From: Neodontobutis hainanensis
Taxonomy: Eukaryota; Chordata; Actinopteri; Gobiiformes; Odontobutidae
NCBI GenBank assembly: GCA_024349245.1
Contig: JALDNG010001414.1
Span: 62,001 to 126,000, forward strand
Direction of reading: 5' to 3'
DNA: 64,000 nucleotides
In this document: positions 25,030 to 37,700 of the stretch, in pieces
Position numbering within the stretch: position 1 is the stretch's first letter
Layout of the letters: every line of letters starts with the position of its first letter
The notes under the pieces: model-generated
What the model saw: only the letters and a program-made list of their open reading frames with translations
The model's database searches: none
Told to the model about the DNA's origin: nothing
Program-made: the position numbers and the translations under genes

Positions 25030-25830
25030 TTGGTAGATTATATGATAGCCCTGCAGGGACATGCTGTTGCCTATAAACAATCAGTGCTTTTGTCAGAGCG
25101 CCAAGTACTGCTGTCATACTCTAGCTCGGGTAATAGAGAAGAGGAACAGAATGAGCGAGTGCGACAAAAAAGAAAGCGAAAACCCACAGGTAAAATGATG
25201 CTGTCCTGGCCAATGGGCTCAAAGAGAATGCGTTCATAAACAAACATGTCACAGGTTGAAACATCTAAAAGCCAGCCTGACTCACCTCCGCTGTTAAAGC
25301 TGCCTCTGATTATGGCGTCAGAGCACAACCTGTTGCTCCCATGTCCGACGCCACATCTGTGACAGTGCTGCCGGCTGAAACAGTGAACCCATGGAGCATG
25401 ACTGACCAGACTGCTGGTAAAAATCCATCATCAAAATCCATGATTTCCCCTCAAAGCAAAAACATAAAGCTTGAGTGCAAACTATAAAAATTGTCTAAAT
25501 ATTGGCCTATAATTATTTCAGTTTAGTTATTTAATTTAATAAACATAAAAGTATTCTTAGATAAAATGGTTGACAAAGATATTTGCTAAAAATAGACCAT
25601 TGTAAATAGGTTTATAGAAAAATAAAGCTATAGAAATAAAGCAGGCATAAAATGTGCATCCATGTATTATATCACCTTTTTTATTTTATTACTAACCAAG
25701 ACGAGTACTCGCATGTATTGTTGTAGGTAATAAATCAGTTTAGTTCTAATGTCCTAAACCTTTAGCAAAAATGTGTGCTCAGAAGGAAACACAAGTGTGC
25801 TTCTCTTTTGGGCAGCTGTAGGCAGAGCAA
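25030..25830 (+). repeat. Long copy of an unclassified dispersed repeat
   Basis: It opens with ATAGCCCTGCAGGGACATGC and closes near CTCTTTTGGGCAGCTGTAGG. Short versions with the same opening and closing blocks are at 27268-27485, 32430-32605 and 46899-47075. The 25100-25750 interior is not shared with the short copies, so it may be an insertion or the full-length interior. Confidence 0.4.
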
Positions 25831-25834
25831 TTTT

Positions 25835-26570
25835 ATTTATATAGCACCATTCAGACACTGGATAACTCAAAGTGCTTTACAGAATTAAAAGACAATTTAC
25901 AAAATTTAGAATAAGAAACATTAGAGCGGAGAGCGGTTCATACTGTCATTGAAAAACTTTTCGGCATTCCCTTTTCTGTGCCCTGACAGAAGGAGCATTG
26001 CTCCACGAAGCCTTCTGCCTCTTCCTCGTCACTTTAACTTTAACAGGAGAAATGGTGCCCATAACATTTAAAACACCTGAAGTATAACAATTCATTAAAT
26101 CATCAACTTGACCTGATGAGGCATTTTCAAACCTGATTGCCTCCACAATCTGTGTCCTGGTGTTATCATTAATGTGCCTTTTGGTATTATGGACAGAATG
26201 ATCAGACAGAGCAACATCAATCACAGAGACATCTGAAATATGAACACCCTTTGTAATGACCAGGTCCAGAGTGTGACCTCTGTTATGGGTCGGCTCATTA
26301 ACATGCTGACAAAGACCAAGAGGATCAAGAATAGCAGAAGGTTCTTTGGCATTTCTGTCACAAATTTTATCCACATGCACATTAAAATCAACTGATTACT
26401 ATTTTAGACTAAGACTACATTTTCAAATTCTGTGCTGATAATCGAAAGCATTTCAATAAATTCATCAATAAAATCATGACATTGCTGGAATGGTTTGTAA
26501 AGAACTACATATAGGAGGGCTAGAAGGAGAAAACCTCAAATCCATTTTTATGACACATACTCAAATGAGA
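25835..26570 (-). mobile_element. LINE endonuclease-domain fragment (CR1/L2-like)
   Basis: On the minus strand 26380-25946 encodes LCQHVNEPTHNRGHTLDLVI and DVALSDHSV, the C-terminal part of the AP endonuclease domain of fish CR1/L2-group LINEs, and a preceding out-of-frame block (about 26510-26400) resembles the upstream endonuclease strand. A LINE-type tail (TATATAAATAAAATTGC on the minus strand) is joined directly to it, so most of the element has been deleted. Confidence 0.7.
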
Positions 26571-27056
26571 AAAACTCCCCTAATGATAGCTCCTGGATAA
26601 AAATATTCCTAAGTAGCAACAGGAAGGCATGGAACACTTCCTTCCACTGGGTTTTATGGGTCATTAAATGTCTCTATTTATTGGCAAATGTCTTCTGGAT
26701 CCAGCATCTTGAAAACGCAAAGCTCTTATGGAGTAACCTGAACCAAACTGAGCCATATTGAGCCCACCCCTAACATAAATCATACATTCCCTTTGGTGTA
26801 GAGGTTTTCTATCTTCTCCATTTTTCATTTAATTTGTAAACGTGAATGTCTCATAAGATAATGTAAGGGTTACTGCATTAAGCTGTTGATATGATATATT
26901 TGTACATCACTAATGCACTGTATGTCCAAGTTTGAACTGTTTCTAACAAAAGTAAAATGATTTGAGATGTGTAGTAATGACTGGATCATCTATCACTTTC
27001 CTGTGGGGATTAGCCTTTACTGAAGTCGACCTGTGGCTCCTCTCAACATTCTTCCA

Positions 27057-27057
<1 letters not shown>

Positions 27058-27095
<38 letters not shown>
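27058..27095 (+). repeat. (TA)n microsatellite
   Basis: About 19 uninterrupted TA units. Confidence 0.95.
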
Positions 27096-27098
<3 letters not shown>

Positions 27099-27267
27099 AT
27101 AGATTTTTGGCCTAATAGAACCTCGTTGTTTATCTGGGTACACTGGCTCGTGAGCCCTTGTGGCTGGAGATTGGGCACCCCACTAGAGAATTCAATAAAA
27201 AATCAGCTGTACATTACATTAAAATATTCCAAGCTTTACCCTCTTTTAATAGATGGCCTTGATTAGG

Positions 27268-27485
27268 GCATGTGAACAACTATGGTAGCCCTGCAGGGAC
27301 ATTCTGTCGTCAATGAACAAACACAGGAAATGGGACTGATGGTGAGTTAACTTTCAAAGAATCTAAATCAATTTAGTTTGTCAATTGGGTTTTTTTCAAG
27401 AATGTGCACTCAGAAAGAATCATAAGTATGCTTCTCATTCATCAGTGCTCAGTTTGTCCTCTCTGGTCAGCTGTAGCTAGAGGAA
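27268..27485 (+). repeat. Short copy of an unclassified dispersed repeat
   Basis: It shares GGTAGCCCTGCAGGGACATT at the start and TCAGTGCTCAGTTTGTCC plus CAGCTGTAG at the end with the copies at 25030, 32430 and 46899. Confidence 0.5.
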
Positions 27486-28368
27486 AGAATGAATCTAAAA
27501 TGTCTCCTACCGCTGGGTTCTATACCATACACTTACAAGACAAACAAATGCCAAGAGAGATATTGTGATGTGATTATACACTATTAAAAACTTTCTGTTC
27601 AACCAAACTTTACACAATGCACCTGTCATACTTTCACTATACACGGGCGCCACCAAGTGACATAATGTAACATTACAGGATCTTTTAAAATTACAATGAT
27701 CTTTTAAAATCATGTTCAAATCTATTATTTGCACTAAATATATTTCTGTGTTTCTGTGTTTATGAGATTCTTCATTACCTTAAACAGGCCTTTTGTTCTC
27801 AGAAATGTGTTGGGTCAGGTGTTTTTAGCGTTCATTTTGTCATGTCTGTTTAAATATCAGAGTAGCCAACACATTTTCATATATATATTTTTCTCAAGGA
27901 CACTCATGTCACTGACCTGATGTAAATCATCACCTCTAAATAAACTTGTGGGGGATACTCAACTTCAACATCACATGCAACATTCCTGCAAGCAAAGCAG
28001 GAGGCACCATCACACTCAGAGAGCACCAGCTTTAACCTCAGCTAAACCTCAGTAGTTTGGGGACTATCGACCCAGGACACTGGCATACATCATGTTATTA
28101 ATGTTTTTACAAAAAATACAGCACAGTAAAGTTAGTCCTGATACGGCCCAATGTTTTCACTGTTACACCTGTACTGCCACAAACAGACTTCCCCTCTCTG
28201 CCCTCTCTGCTCCTTCAACAAGCTCAGAGGATTCAAGTTAAGAGCCCTCCAGACACCGGCTGAGTTACACAACAAAAACAGCTGCTAAATCCTGATGTGC
28301 CAAAGCACATACTCTGGATGAAATATTTAGTGCTGTTTTACAACAATCAGAAGTGAGAACAAATAGAG

Positions 28369-28566
28369 GCACAGTGGCTCAGTGGTAGGGCGGTTGTCCC
28401 TCAACCGGAAGGTTGGAGGTTCAAATCCCACTCTCCCTGCAGTTCATACTGTTGGCAAGACACTTAATCCACCTTGCCTCCAGTGGAGTTTCAGCTGTAA
28501 CACTTGTGAATGGAAGCTTATTATCACTTTGAATGAAAGTGTCTGCTAAATAAACAAATGTAAATC
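28369..28566 (+). mobile_element. tRNA-derived SINE with L2-type tail
   Basis: It starts GGCACAGTGGCTCAGTGG (A box) and has GGTTCAAATCC (B box), the CAAGACACTTAATCCACCTT central block and AGTGTCTGCTAAATAAACAA at the 3' end. It is the same family as 11590 (minus) and 34745. Confidence 0.8.
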
Positions 28567-29386
28567 TAATGTGGACTCAGTAGGATCACATCTGTCCACA
28601 CAGCTAGAAGAACGTAAGAAATGCAAAATCTAAAGGAAGCCACTGTGTTGAAATGTAATAAGTTACAATACAGCTTTCACAAAAAGTACTACAAGAGAGT
28701 TGCATCCGGTTTCAAGGGTGAGGTTTACAAGAGGAATGTTAACCAATCAGAGAAACGCCAGGTGGGAAGCGAAAAAACTAGTAGAACAGACACCAGAGCG
28801 GTTTCATCGTTTTATACTTTGCTGGTTAATCAAAACCAAGGCAAGGAGCAGAAATAAACAGCCTCTCGGTAGCAGCGTCCGTTACTGAGTTACTTGTGTG
28901 TGACGTGGCCAGCAAACCACCTTCTGATGCAGACAAACGTGATTGGTCTGCCCGCAAAATTGCAGAGGAAGGATTGCCTGTGAGGAAGGGACAAGATTGT
29001 CTGGAAAACCAGGCTAATGTTTGCACTAGGTAAAATAAATTCTATTTATAGCACTAGGTATCTTCAGTAAAGGGCCACTCTGCGGCCTGAGTGCAGTGAG
29101 AGGGTCTGGTGTGGACAGTTCTGTTACTTCAGATCAGAGCCACACATTCAGATGAACAGTCATTCTGGTCAAATCTTCACTGGTCATTGGTCTCAAGACT
29201 TGACAAGAAACGGTCCACAGAAATCCTTTGACATTAACCGAACACTTTCTTCAATTTTGTCAGTATTCTAGTGGATTCCTGGAAAGATTGACTCTTTTTA
29301 TATTTTTATTAACACTTTAAAAGGTTTTTAAACGGATTTTCACCAAGACAAGACAGACTACAGTCTGACTATAGATAACCATTTTC
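28567..29386. other. Region upstream of the tandem duplication
   Basis: 28621-29040 contains repeat-like sequence (AACCAATCAGAGAAACGCCA, CAGACCAATCACG in reverse). 29040-29386 may include the promoter or first exon of the small acidic-protein gene at 29500, because that coding exon begins at an acceptor-like site; no first exon was identified. Confidence 0.3.
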
Positions 29387-29499
29387 TTCTTTTCTTGCTC
29401 TTAGATGGCTTGGATCTATTCTAGACTAGAAGGGATAATATCCGCCTGACGACTGACAAACCACTTCAGGAATCTTTGAATTTACAAAGCACCTCCATC

Positions 29500-29874
29500 A
29501 TGGGCCTTTGTACAAGCAAGACCACTGTCACTCTAGACCCAAGTGCCCACACCATGAACACTGAGCAAGTGAGCCGTGGAGCGGGTGAGTGGGAAAGCCC
29601 CAAGGGAACCCCCATCCTGGACGAGGGCATCCTGATGGTCCAACCTGCCAAGAGCAAGGCCGAGAGCGGTGGGACCAAGAGCTGCAGAGTGATTAATTAT
29701 GCGGCAAAAGAATATCTTACGCTGGGGGGCAAAGTGAGAGTGGAGGGGGAGGCTCAGACCTCACGCGACGCAGAGGAGGAAGAGGATGACGATGAGGGCA
29801 ACGGCATGGAGGAGCTCATCATCTTCTCTGACAGCGAGGACAGCCTGAAGAGCGAGTTCTTAGAGCTGAGTTAA
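29500..29874 (+). CDS. Small acidic, predicted N-myristoylated protein, copy 1
   Basis: A 124-aa frame beginning MGLCTSKTTV. Gly2 with Ser6 fits an N-myristoylation signal and Cys4 would allow palmitoylation, suggesting membrane attachment. Residues 91-99 are an acidic run (AEEEEDDDE), followed by FSDSEDSLKSE, typical of casein-kinase-2 sites. There is no other domain and I do not recognise the family. An in-frame upstream ATG at 29476 would add eight residues and destroy the lipidation site; I prefer 29500, which has a better context (CATCATGG). The coding exon seems to begin after the acceptor TTGCTCTTAG at 29395-29404. The frame is identical in copy 2. Confidence 0.6.
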   Translation: MGLCTSKTTVTLDPSAHTMNTEQVSRGAGEWESPKGTPILDEGILMVQPAKSKAESGGTKSCRVINYAAKEYLTLGGKVRVEGEAQTSRDAEEEEDDDEGNGMEELIIFSDSEDSLKSEFLELS

Positions 29875-30026
29875 TGAGTGTCACTGTAGTGTCTTTGTCT
29901 TTTATTATCATATTCCATCTTTTTATTTATTAGTGCAAAATAATGTAAAGTATTCATGATATTTAGAATGACCATGGTTCAAAAAGGGGAATTTCTCACA
30001 TTTTCAGTAGTTTTAAATATTTTTTT

Positions 30027-30032
30027 AATAAA
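30027..30032 (+). terminator. Polyadenylation signal, small acidic-protein gene copy 1
   Basis: An AATAAA hexamer 153 bp after the stop codon. Confidence 0.55.
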
Positions 30033-30049
30033 TACAATTTACAAGATTT

Positions 30050-31783
30050 ATGATGCCTGGACTCTTTTTTTTCTCTGGTAAAGAATACAAATCAAATAGA
30101 AAGGTGCCCTGGCTTTTGGTGCATCCAAGTTTTAACACAATTACACAGCAAACCGAGATTAAGGTCAGGTTGCACTGTTAGGCCCCTGGCCACCATTTGT
30201 GGTATCCGGTTTTATGTAAATACTGCTGTGCAAACTCTGGTCTCTGGTTAGTGGCCTGCTCTAGTGATGTTTCCTGATTGACTCCCATGTGATCTTACTC
30301 CTTTTGCTCTGATTGGTTTGGCCCTCCAGTGCCACTTTTACTGGTTACAGGACAAAGCTACGCCCACCTGCCAGTCTGACCATGCCTTAGAAGAGATTCT
30401 TATATTAGTTTTGTAATTGAGACACTTGTTTTCCCTTCTTGCTATTTGGTCAAATTAAGTAGAGTTGGCATTTTTTTAGTAACTAATCTGGGATTATAAC
30501 CAAAAATGACTTCCCATTCTTGTATAAATAAATTCAGTTCTAACATCTCGGTCGATGTTGCTCCCCTTTTCCCGGAAGAGCCCCAACAGGTTAGACAGCC
30601 TTGGCAAAAGAATTTATATTGTGTACTTAAGTAGAAGTACAGATACCTGGATTTAAAAACAACTCTGGTAAAAGTAGAGGTACTGATTCACCTTCTTTAC
30701 TCAAATTTTGGAAATGTACTATAGTAAAAAGTAATTTTGTTGTCAATGATACACAATAAATGTATAACTTCCCAAATGTTTAGCTTATGGTGTAATTAAA
30801 TGCAGGTCCTTGAAGAACAAATTAAAAACTTGGACTTGATTTGACACCATAAAGGTTCAGACATTTTTAATACTTTTAAGGCCTTGGACGTACCCTGTTA
30901 ATGTTGTCTGCTAGCTACCGTTACCATTAACTTTCAGAACCACATTCTCCCATAACATTGCTTACATTGTAAACTGAATTTACACAAATGCAAAATAAGC
31001 TACGCCATGAATTATTCTTGGAACCAACCACCTCGAACAGTTTTCTTAAATAGGTCTATGGATGTCTTTCTTTCTTCAACCATATCTCTGCTGAAAACCC
31101 CACGCTGGACAGACACCTTCTCTTGTTTTTGCGCTTGACTTTTCCTCTCGTGGAAGCAACATTGTCCAAGATGTTGGAACCAAAAACCCAACAAGGTATA
31201 CATCATGTTTTAACTATGGACTAAAAATTTTAAGCTATTTAAAATAAGTTTTTTATTGGTTATGTTAATGGTAAATCGCATGCTTTCTATATATGGCTTT
31301 TTTGTCCCTGTCTCAGGCACCCAAAATAATTATTGGACAACCTGCACTAAATGAAAAATTAGGGCTGCATGGTGTGGCTTGTAATCTTTGTGTGTCCGTT
31401 TATGTATACGTGTCTAATGATCCACACAAAATAAATTTCCCCTTGGGGATCAACAAAGTACTATCAAATCAAATCAAATCAATCAAATCAAATATCTCCA
31501 CTGCGCACTCTAAACAAAAATAAAATTTTATGTAGTTACACGAAATTTCTGGCTCCATCTTGATCTAAGTAAATAAACAAATGACAATACTCAGAGCCTG
31601 AGTATGAAGAGGCTGGTCTGGGCTGCCCTCTGCAGGATTTAGGAGAAAAGTGAGCATGCCTCAGATTGAAAGAGAAAGAATAATGTGAGAGGCGACAGAG
31701 GCACATGTGCACACCCAGAGCAAACACACTGAGGAAGTGCACCGCTGCAGAGGCAAACCTCCACAACAGAGAATAACGGTTGT
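30050..31783 (+). promoter_or_regulatory. Intergenic region and presumed fchsd1-like promoter, copy 1
   Basis: It lies between the small gene and fchsd1 exon 1. A LINE-like 3' tail (TTTCCCCTTGGGGATCAACA then AAATC repeats) is at 31436-31495. 31560-31783 must include the 5'UTR; no TATA box or other specific element is claimed. The same sequence precedes copy 2. Confidence 0.35.
31436..31495 (+). repeat. LINE-type 3' tail with AAATC repeats, copy 1
   Basis: TTTCCCCTTGGGGATCAACA followed by tandem CAAAT units is a common 3' terminus of fish LINEs. Only the tail remains. Its partner is at 45905-45964. Confidence 0.5.
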
Positions 31784-34700
31784 ATGATGATGCAGCCTCC
31801 ACCCAGGAAGGTAGGCTAATGATGTCTATTATGTTTAGTGTTAAAATGTGCTCCAAAATGAAGAGAGAAGTGAGGGTGTTTTTAATCTGAGCACTTTCAG
31901 ATTGGCTTTACTTTTGATGTATATGAAGTGGTCATCTTGTATATGAAGAAAACAGCTTTAAGAACAACTTGGTGCTCACTCACTCTTAATCTCTCCTTTA
32001 TTACACATTCAAGGCTTGCCACAGTGTAAGGTCAGTTTCCGAGTCACATTTTCTGGTTTCTGTGGTGTCAATTTTTAAAACGTGTGTCAATGCAGTAATG
32101 GAGATTTGTGAAGTTTCTAGGACTAACATTTAAACAAGAATCAACTATGTGTTATGAGAAGAGATGGTCACCTTCTATATTTTTATTTTAAACAGTAACA
32201 AGTTCACTGCACAGCCACATTCTGTGTAAAATAAGTCTTACACTGTAGGTGTCATTCCAATTATTCCACAAGACCACATTCCACAGAACACATTTTCATT
32301 TAATTGACTGTATGGCAGACCGATGGAGTTAATGCACAAATTCACTCATTTATATATTTTCTACCTGTTATAACCTGCCATAACCTGGTTACATGCAAAT
32401 TTCTTTTCCACACTTCACTCTCATTTTAGAGCATGTGGACAGCTATGGTAGCCCTTGAGGGGCATACTGTTATCCATCAGCAAGGCAAGTGGAATTAGTC
32501 CAATGGAAAGTCTGTGAACTTCATAAATTACCTAAACCTACAGGTCAGAAAGTGTGCATGTGCTTCAGTGCTCAGTTTGCCCTCTCCCTGGGCAGCCGTA
32601 GGAAATGATACAGATACTCTAATGCCACCGACCAGTTTCTGGGCAGATCCTAGAATCTAATTACACCTGATGTGTTCACACCCAAAATAAGTTATATAGA
32701 ATCATCCCATAATTTGTCTTCCTGCAGTGTTTGTTTTGTACTTTCTACATTTCACACAATGCACCTTTCATTTTTTGGTTTGCATATACATATTTAATTT
32801 AATATATTACTTTCACTGTACACAGAAAGTAAGCCATCAAACAGCAATGATAATATGTTCTTGTGTCCAGGTAAAAGAGAGCCAGCAGGTGAAGCTGGTG
32901 TTCTCAGAGCAGATCAGCAAACTCCAGACCAAACAGCACCAGGACACTGAGCTGCTGGAGGAGATCAGGTATAACTCCACTAGTTTCAGCCCTTTTATCC
33001 ACACACACTTCTACAGCACAGAGATCAAATGACACACCTGTTTTCTGCCTGTTCCCTAAGGTCCTTCAGTAAACACCGAGCCGCTTTAGAGAAAGACTAC
33101 GGTCAGGTACGACAAGCTCACAACAACACGAGTTATTCTAGTGACTCTATCTTCCATTACTGGGCCTTTTTTTGACTCTGACTGGAAGTGCACCCCCTCC
33201 ATTGATCCATTGGGACTGGATATGGGTCCCATCAGTGTTGAGTGTCACGCTGTCGTCCTAAACCGGGCTTGCACCAAGCCTCGGTCTGGACAGGCCGTGT
33301 CTCGTGGGAAAAGTCCTAAGTTCCCAGCATCTTACCAAAAATGCACTGTGTGTTTTTGAGCCTAAGTGGAGAATGTGTTAGTGACGCGTGAATAAACACT
33401 GGATGTAACTGTGTGTAAATAGGTAATTGGATTGTATTCTGGTTTATTTTGAGGAAAAACTGAAATAAATCCTTTTCAGGCTCTTCAGAGGTTAGCAGTC
33501 CAGTACCAGAAAAGAGATTGGCAACGAGGAAACACTGACGCCATCACTTCTGGGTAAGTCTGATTACATTCTATACTATACAACGTCTCTGTCTGACAGT
33601 CATTTTTGCTGTTTGCAATATGTAGAGTATAATTTATAAAATAATCATTTAAAAGGTTAGAAGCCAATATTAATTCTGAAGATCACCAGCAGAGCTGTAC
33701 GGAGCAGTTTAAAGAAAATCAATATATCACTAGTAAACACACACAAAAAAATGAACTGATTGCATTGAGTAACATTTTATTTTTGCATGTGCTTTCCTAA
33801 AAGCAAAATTGTTATATTGTTCCTTAAGCTTGTTAGTAAATGGAGACTTTCTTTTTGAGTGATAACAGACTGAAATAGTAAAAGCTTTATCCCTGCACAA
33901 GCTCATGTCCCGCCTCTTTATACCTTCACCTGCTCAAGTCCTGTCTTTTTATACCTGCTCCGGCTCAAGTCCCATCTCTTTGTAAGACCGTCTTTGCCCT
34001 AAAATAAATATTAAACTATGTTAAAACAAAATACACTAAATGGAGTTTACATAAGTGGGTTAAAAACTATGCTAAAACAGTGTAAATTAGAATGAGCATA
34101 TGCACAGTATAGATGTAAATACATAATGTAAATGGCAAGTTGTGTAACAGGTATTGCATGTTACAAATATTGCACAGTGAAAAGAGCTTATGTGTTAGCA
34201 GTGTTTGTTTTTGACAGCAGCAGGAAGGAAATACTTGTCTGTATTGTCATATCAGATCCATGGTGGTTATAACTGGCTCTGTATAAGAACATAATGCAAC
34301 AGTACTGTACTGAGCTCTTTGCAACACAGGCATCACAGCGTATAAGTTCAATGTGCATCAAAATGTTGTGATATTTGTGCCACTATTGTACATGTTTCTG
34401 GTGGTAGGGAAAACCAGTGCAAGACACAGGAAGAACATGCAAAAGCCACACTGCCTCTGAATCAAACCCTTCTTGCTGTGAGGCACTCCACTGCTTCTCT
34501 TGTCTCCTGAACAACCCCTCCTTCCCCGTACTGAGCTGTCTCAACCCCGGCTCACCTGTGTTTGTCTGATCTGTCTTTAGTCTGATGAGTTATTGCGCGA
34601 TGTGCAGATGGCGCACTCATTTTCAGGAAGTGTCCAGAGTTGGCGCATTGTTTAATAAAAGGCTGGACGTGGCATTGTGGTGAAAGCACAGTCTGTATTT

Positions 34701-37700
34701 GGTCATTCTAGTGTTTTATTGGCTACTTCATGGGGCGTGTATTTACGCAGTGGCTCAGTGGTAGAGCGGTCGTCCTTCAACCGGAAGGTAGGTGGTTCGA
34801 GTCCCGCTCTCCCCACAGCTCATACTGTCGTTATGTCCTTGGGCAGGACACTTAATCCACCTTGCCTCCAGTGGCTGTAACACTGGTAATTACTGTAGAA
34901 CAATGTAAGTCGCTTTAGATAAAAGTGTCTGCTAAATGAATAAATGTAAATGTAATGTATTTTAACAAATAACAGCAGATAATAATATACATTATTTTAC
35001 ACTCTGAGTCTGATGTGTATCATTTCTGAACAATGAACTAAATAAAAATTGGCAGCAGTGTGTTTGGCATTTGGAGATCCATTGTGGACACCACAGCTCA
35101 GACAGCTACGTCACGACTTTCTGCCGCTGAGGAATATCGCAAACTAACTCTACAGGCCTCCAAAAGCCTCCGGAACGCAAAAGACATCCACGCCAAGAAG
35201 GTATTTATGCTGAACACATGGCTTTACATGATATCATGTTGTTGTCCGTGTTAACTGTCCATGATGTTCGTGTGTAGGGCCTGGAGCAGCTGCAGAAGGT
35301 TCAGGGGGAAGTGGTGGATGCTCTTCGGGAGTTACACCGGCTCAAGAAGAGCTACCATCAGCTCAGTCACATCGCCAATATCGCCCGTGAGAAAGCAGCT
35401 GACGCACAGGCCAGGTCAGGAGTGTGGATGTATTGGAATATGGCTCGTTATGAAATCCATATTTACTCACAGATTTTCCAAACACAAAGCATTAATCTGG
35501 TGGTCTGGGTTAGATTTCCAAGGAGCAGTGCAGGTGCAGACTGCAAAACTGCCTCTGGAGTGATGCAATGAATAGACACCAACCAATCATAGAAACAAAG
35601 CATGAGAGTTAACCTCTGAGAGTACTGGTAAAAGATTTACTATATCACCTTCGCTATATTTTTTCAACTTCTCTGATAACATCTTTAGTAATACAACTGA
35701 AAAAAAAAAAAGAAAAAGAATATTTTTAAATTGTCTTCTGCCGTGGATATGTGGCTGACTCAAATATCTTCCCATCTCCAAGTGGAAAATTTAAATGTGA
35801 ACAGACTTGACAATTTTTGGGGCATTTCCTATTTACAAGCATCAAAAGCCTCGGTCAAAATACGTTTTAAAGTACAGTTGTTACTGATTCAGTTTTATTT
35901 ACTTTTGTTTCCTCTTTATTTGTTTTTGTTTTGTCTAAGCTTCTTAGACTGGGGGTATGATTAATCGCATTGTTAGTAAAAACCATCAGAAGCATCATTT
36001 TAACTTCTATAGCTTACTCATGACAATGTGTGTAGTGGTCTATATTATTATAATACATAAGATGAATAGATGAATGTTTTTTATTCTACTTTCCTCCTGC
36101 TCAATGCCTGCTCAATCACCGTTGTTTAGTTTAGTTATTTAATTAAAATTATAGATCGTTTGTCTGTTGAGCTTTTAAAGCCTAAATCACAAATAAAACT
36201 AGAATGGTTTATTAAGCAGGATGTTGTATGTGTTATTGCTCAGAGCTCACTGTTTACAGAATATGTCTCCCTCTGCTCTTCTGTGCTACACTCACACTGC
36301 TCAGTCTGTTTCTGCACTAATTCATCGTTATAAATGGTGCATAAACCATGGCTTCATTCTGACTGTAAACTTTTAGCAAAACATTTAATGCAGCTTTCTT
36401 GATGACTAGTGCTAAAGCAGAACAGAATTAAAGTTTTTAATTGAAGCTTAATAACTTCTGTATTGTTGCGGCGGTTTAATGAGTTTGGATAAATCCAGGA
36501 CAGTTCATGTTAGTGCCTCAGCAGTCTTAGCCCCGCCCCTAATGCTCTCATTGGGTGAGACGCATGATGACACCTACTGCATTAATGCACAATAAAAGAA
36601 ATGATCGCCGTTAATTAATTATGCGTTAACGGGACAATAATGCATTTACTTGCCTAGCCCTATTATTTTGTGGTTCATGTTGAATTTATTTTGCATTATA
36701 TTTTGGAAATGATGTTAAAGTGATAAAATATAATTTGCAAAAAAAAAGAAGAAACAAACCATTAAATGAGTCAGTTTACGGTTTTATTTGTGTGACAATA
36801 TTTGAAAGGAATTATTTTGAAGGGAAAGGATCTTAGACACATTTCACATTGTGATAAAAATAGCCAATGGTGAATACTAAAACATAATTTTGATGTTTCC
36901 AGCATGTTAAAACAAATGTAACATTTACTGTGTTGCAGTTTGGTAAATGTGTAGTCAATGTTTTAAAGTCCTATGTTTTTACAGTGCATGTTAGAACTGA
37001 TGATAGTCTGGACCCCAACCCAACCCAGCCTTTCTCTTGTTTTTCTCTTGCACACCAGCAACAAACAAACTCTTTAGTATGTCTTTAAAAGTCTGGTTTT
37101 CTTCTCCTCAGAGCACGAAAGAGTGAGCATGGCCTCTTCCATTTTAAATCCCATAAGATGACCACTAAGGTAGGACAAGTCTGCCTGTAGCACTGACGCC
37201 ACTGCCATCTTTGCTGAGTTGCTCTTCAGTAAAATTCACAAAACCTGTCCTTGTGACTGTGTGTCCAGCTCTGTGCCAGGTTGAAAGAGTGCGACGACCG
37301 TTTGACCGAAGTCCGTAATGAGTATCAGCTGACATTAGCTGCAGTCAGAGCGCACCAGCAGCAATACTACAACAGTGACCTGCCTTCCATCATGGAGGTA
37401 ACACACACTTAGGAAGGGAGACTGGGAGAAGCTGAAGAAGTTGTATGCATACGTTTGTTTTCTCTCTGCAGCAAATCGACGGGAACCTGTACGAGGAGCT
37501 GAGGAGCCACTTCACTCGTTTGTGTGGCACAGAGATGGAAACCTGTTTGAGCACGCACAAACAGCACAGCAGGATATGGGACAGTGTTAAAAAGGTGTGT
37601 GTTCACATATTCATAGCCACAGAACCAATTTGTGACATGTAATAACACCTAGTCCATATTCTTTAGGCTTGTCCTTGATGCAGTTATATTCTTAAAAGCA

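Larger units (their letters stand above)
26571..28368. other. Non-coding, repeat-bearing intergenic sequence
   Basis: It holds a TA microsatellite and one short copy of the unclassified repeat. No gene evidence was found. Confidence 0.45.

Noticed and set aside
27058..27095. TA tract as origin or regulatory element
   Set aside because: A simple dinucleotide microsatellite; the longer one at 61633-61736 is the same.
34745..34820. tRNA gene (A and B boxes present)
   Set aside because: The head is followed by SINE body and L2 tail, flanked by short target duplications, and repeated elsewhere, so it is a SINE head.
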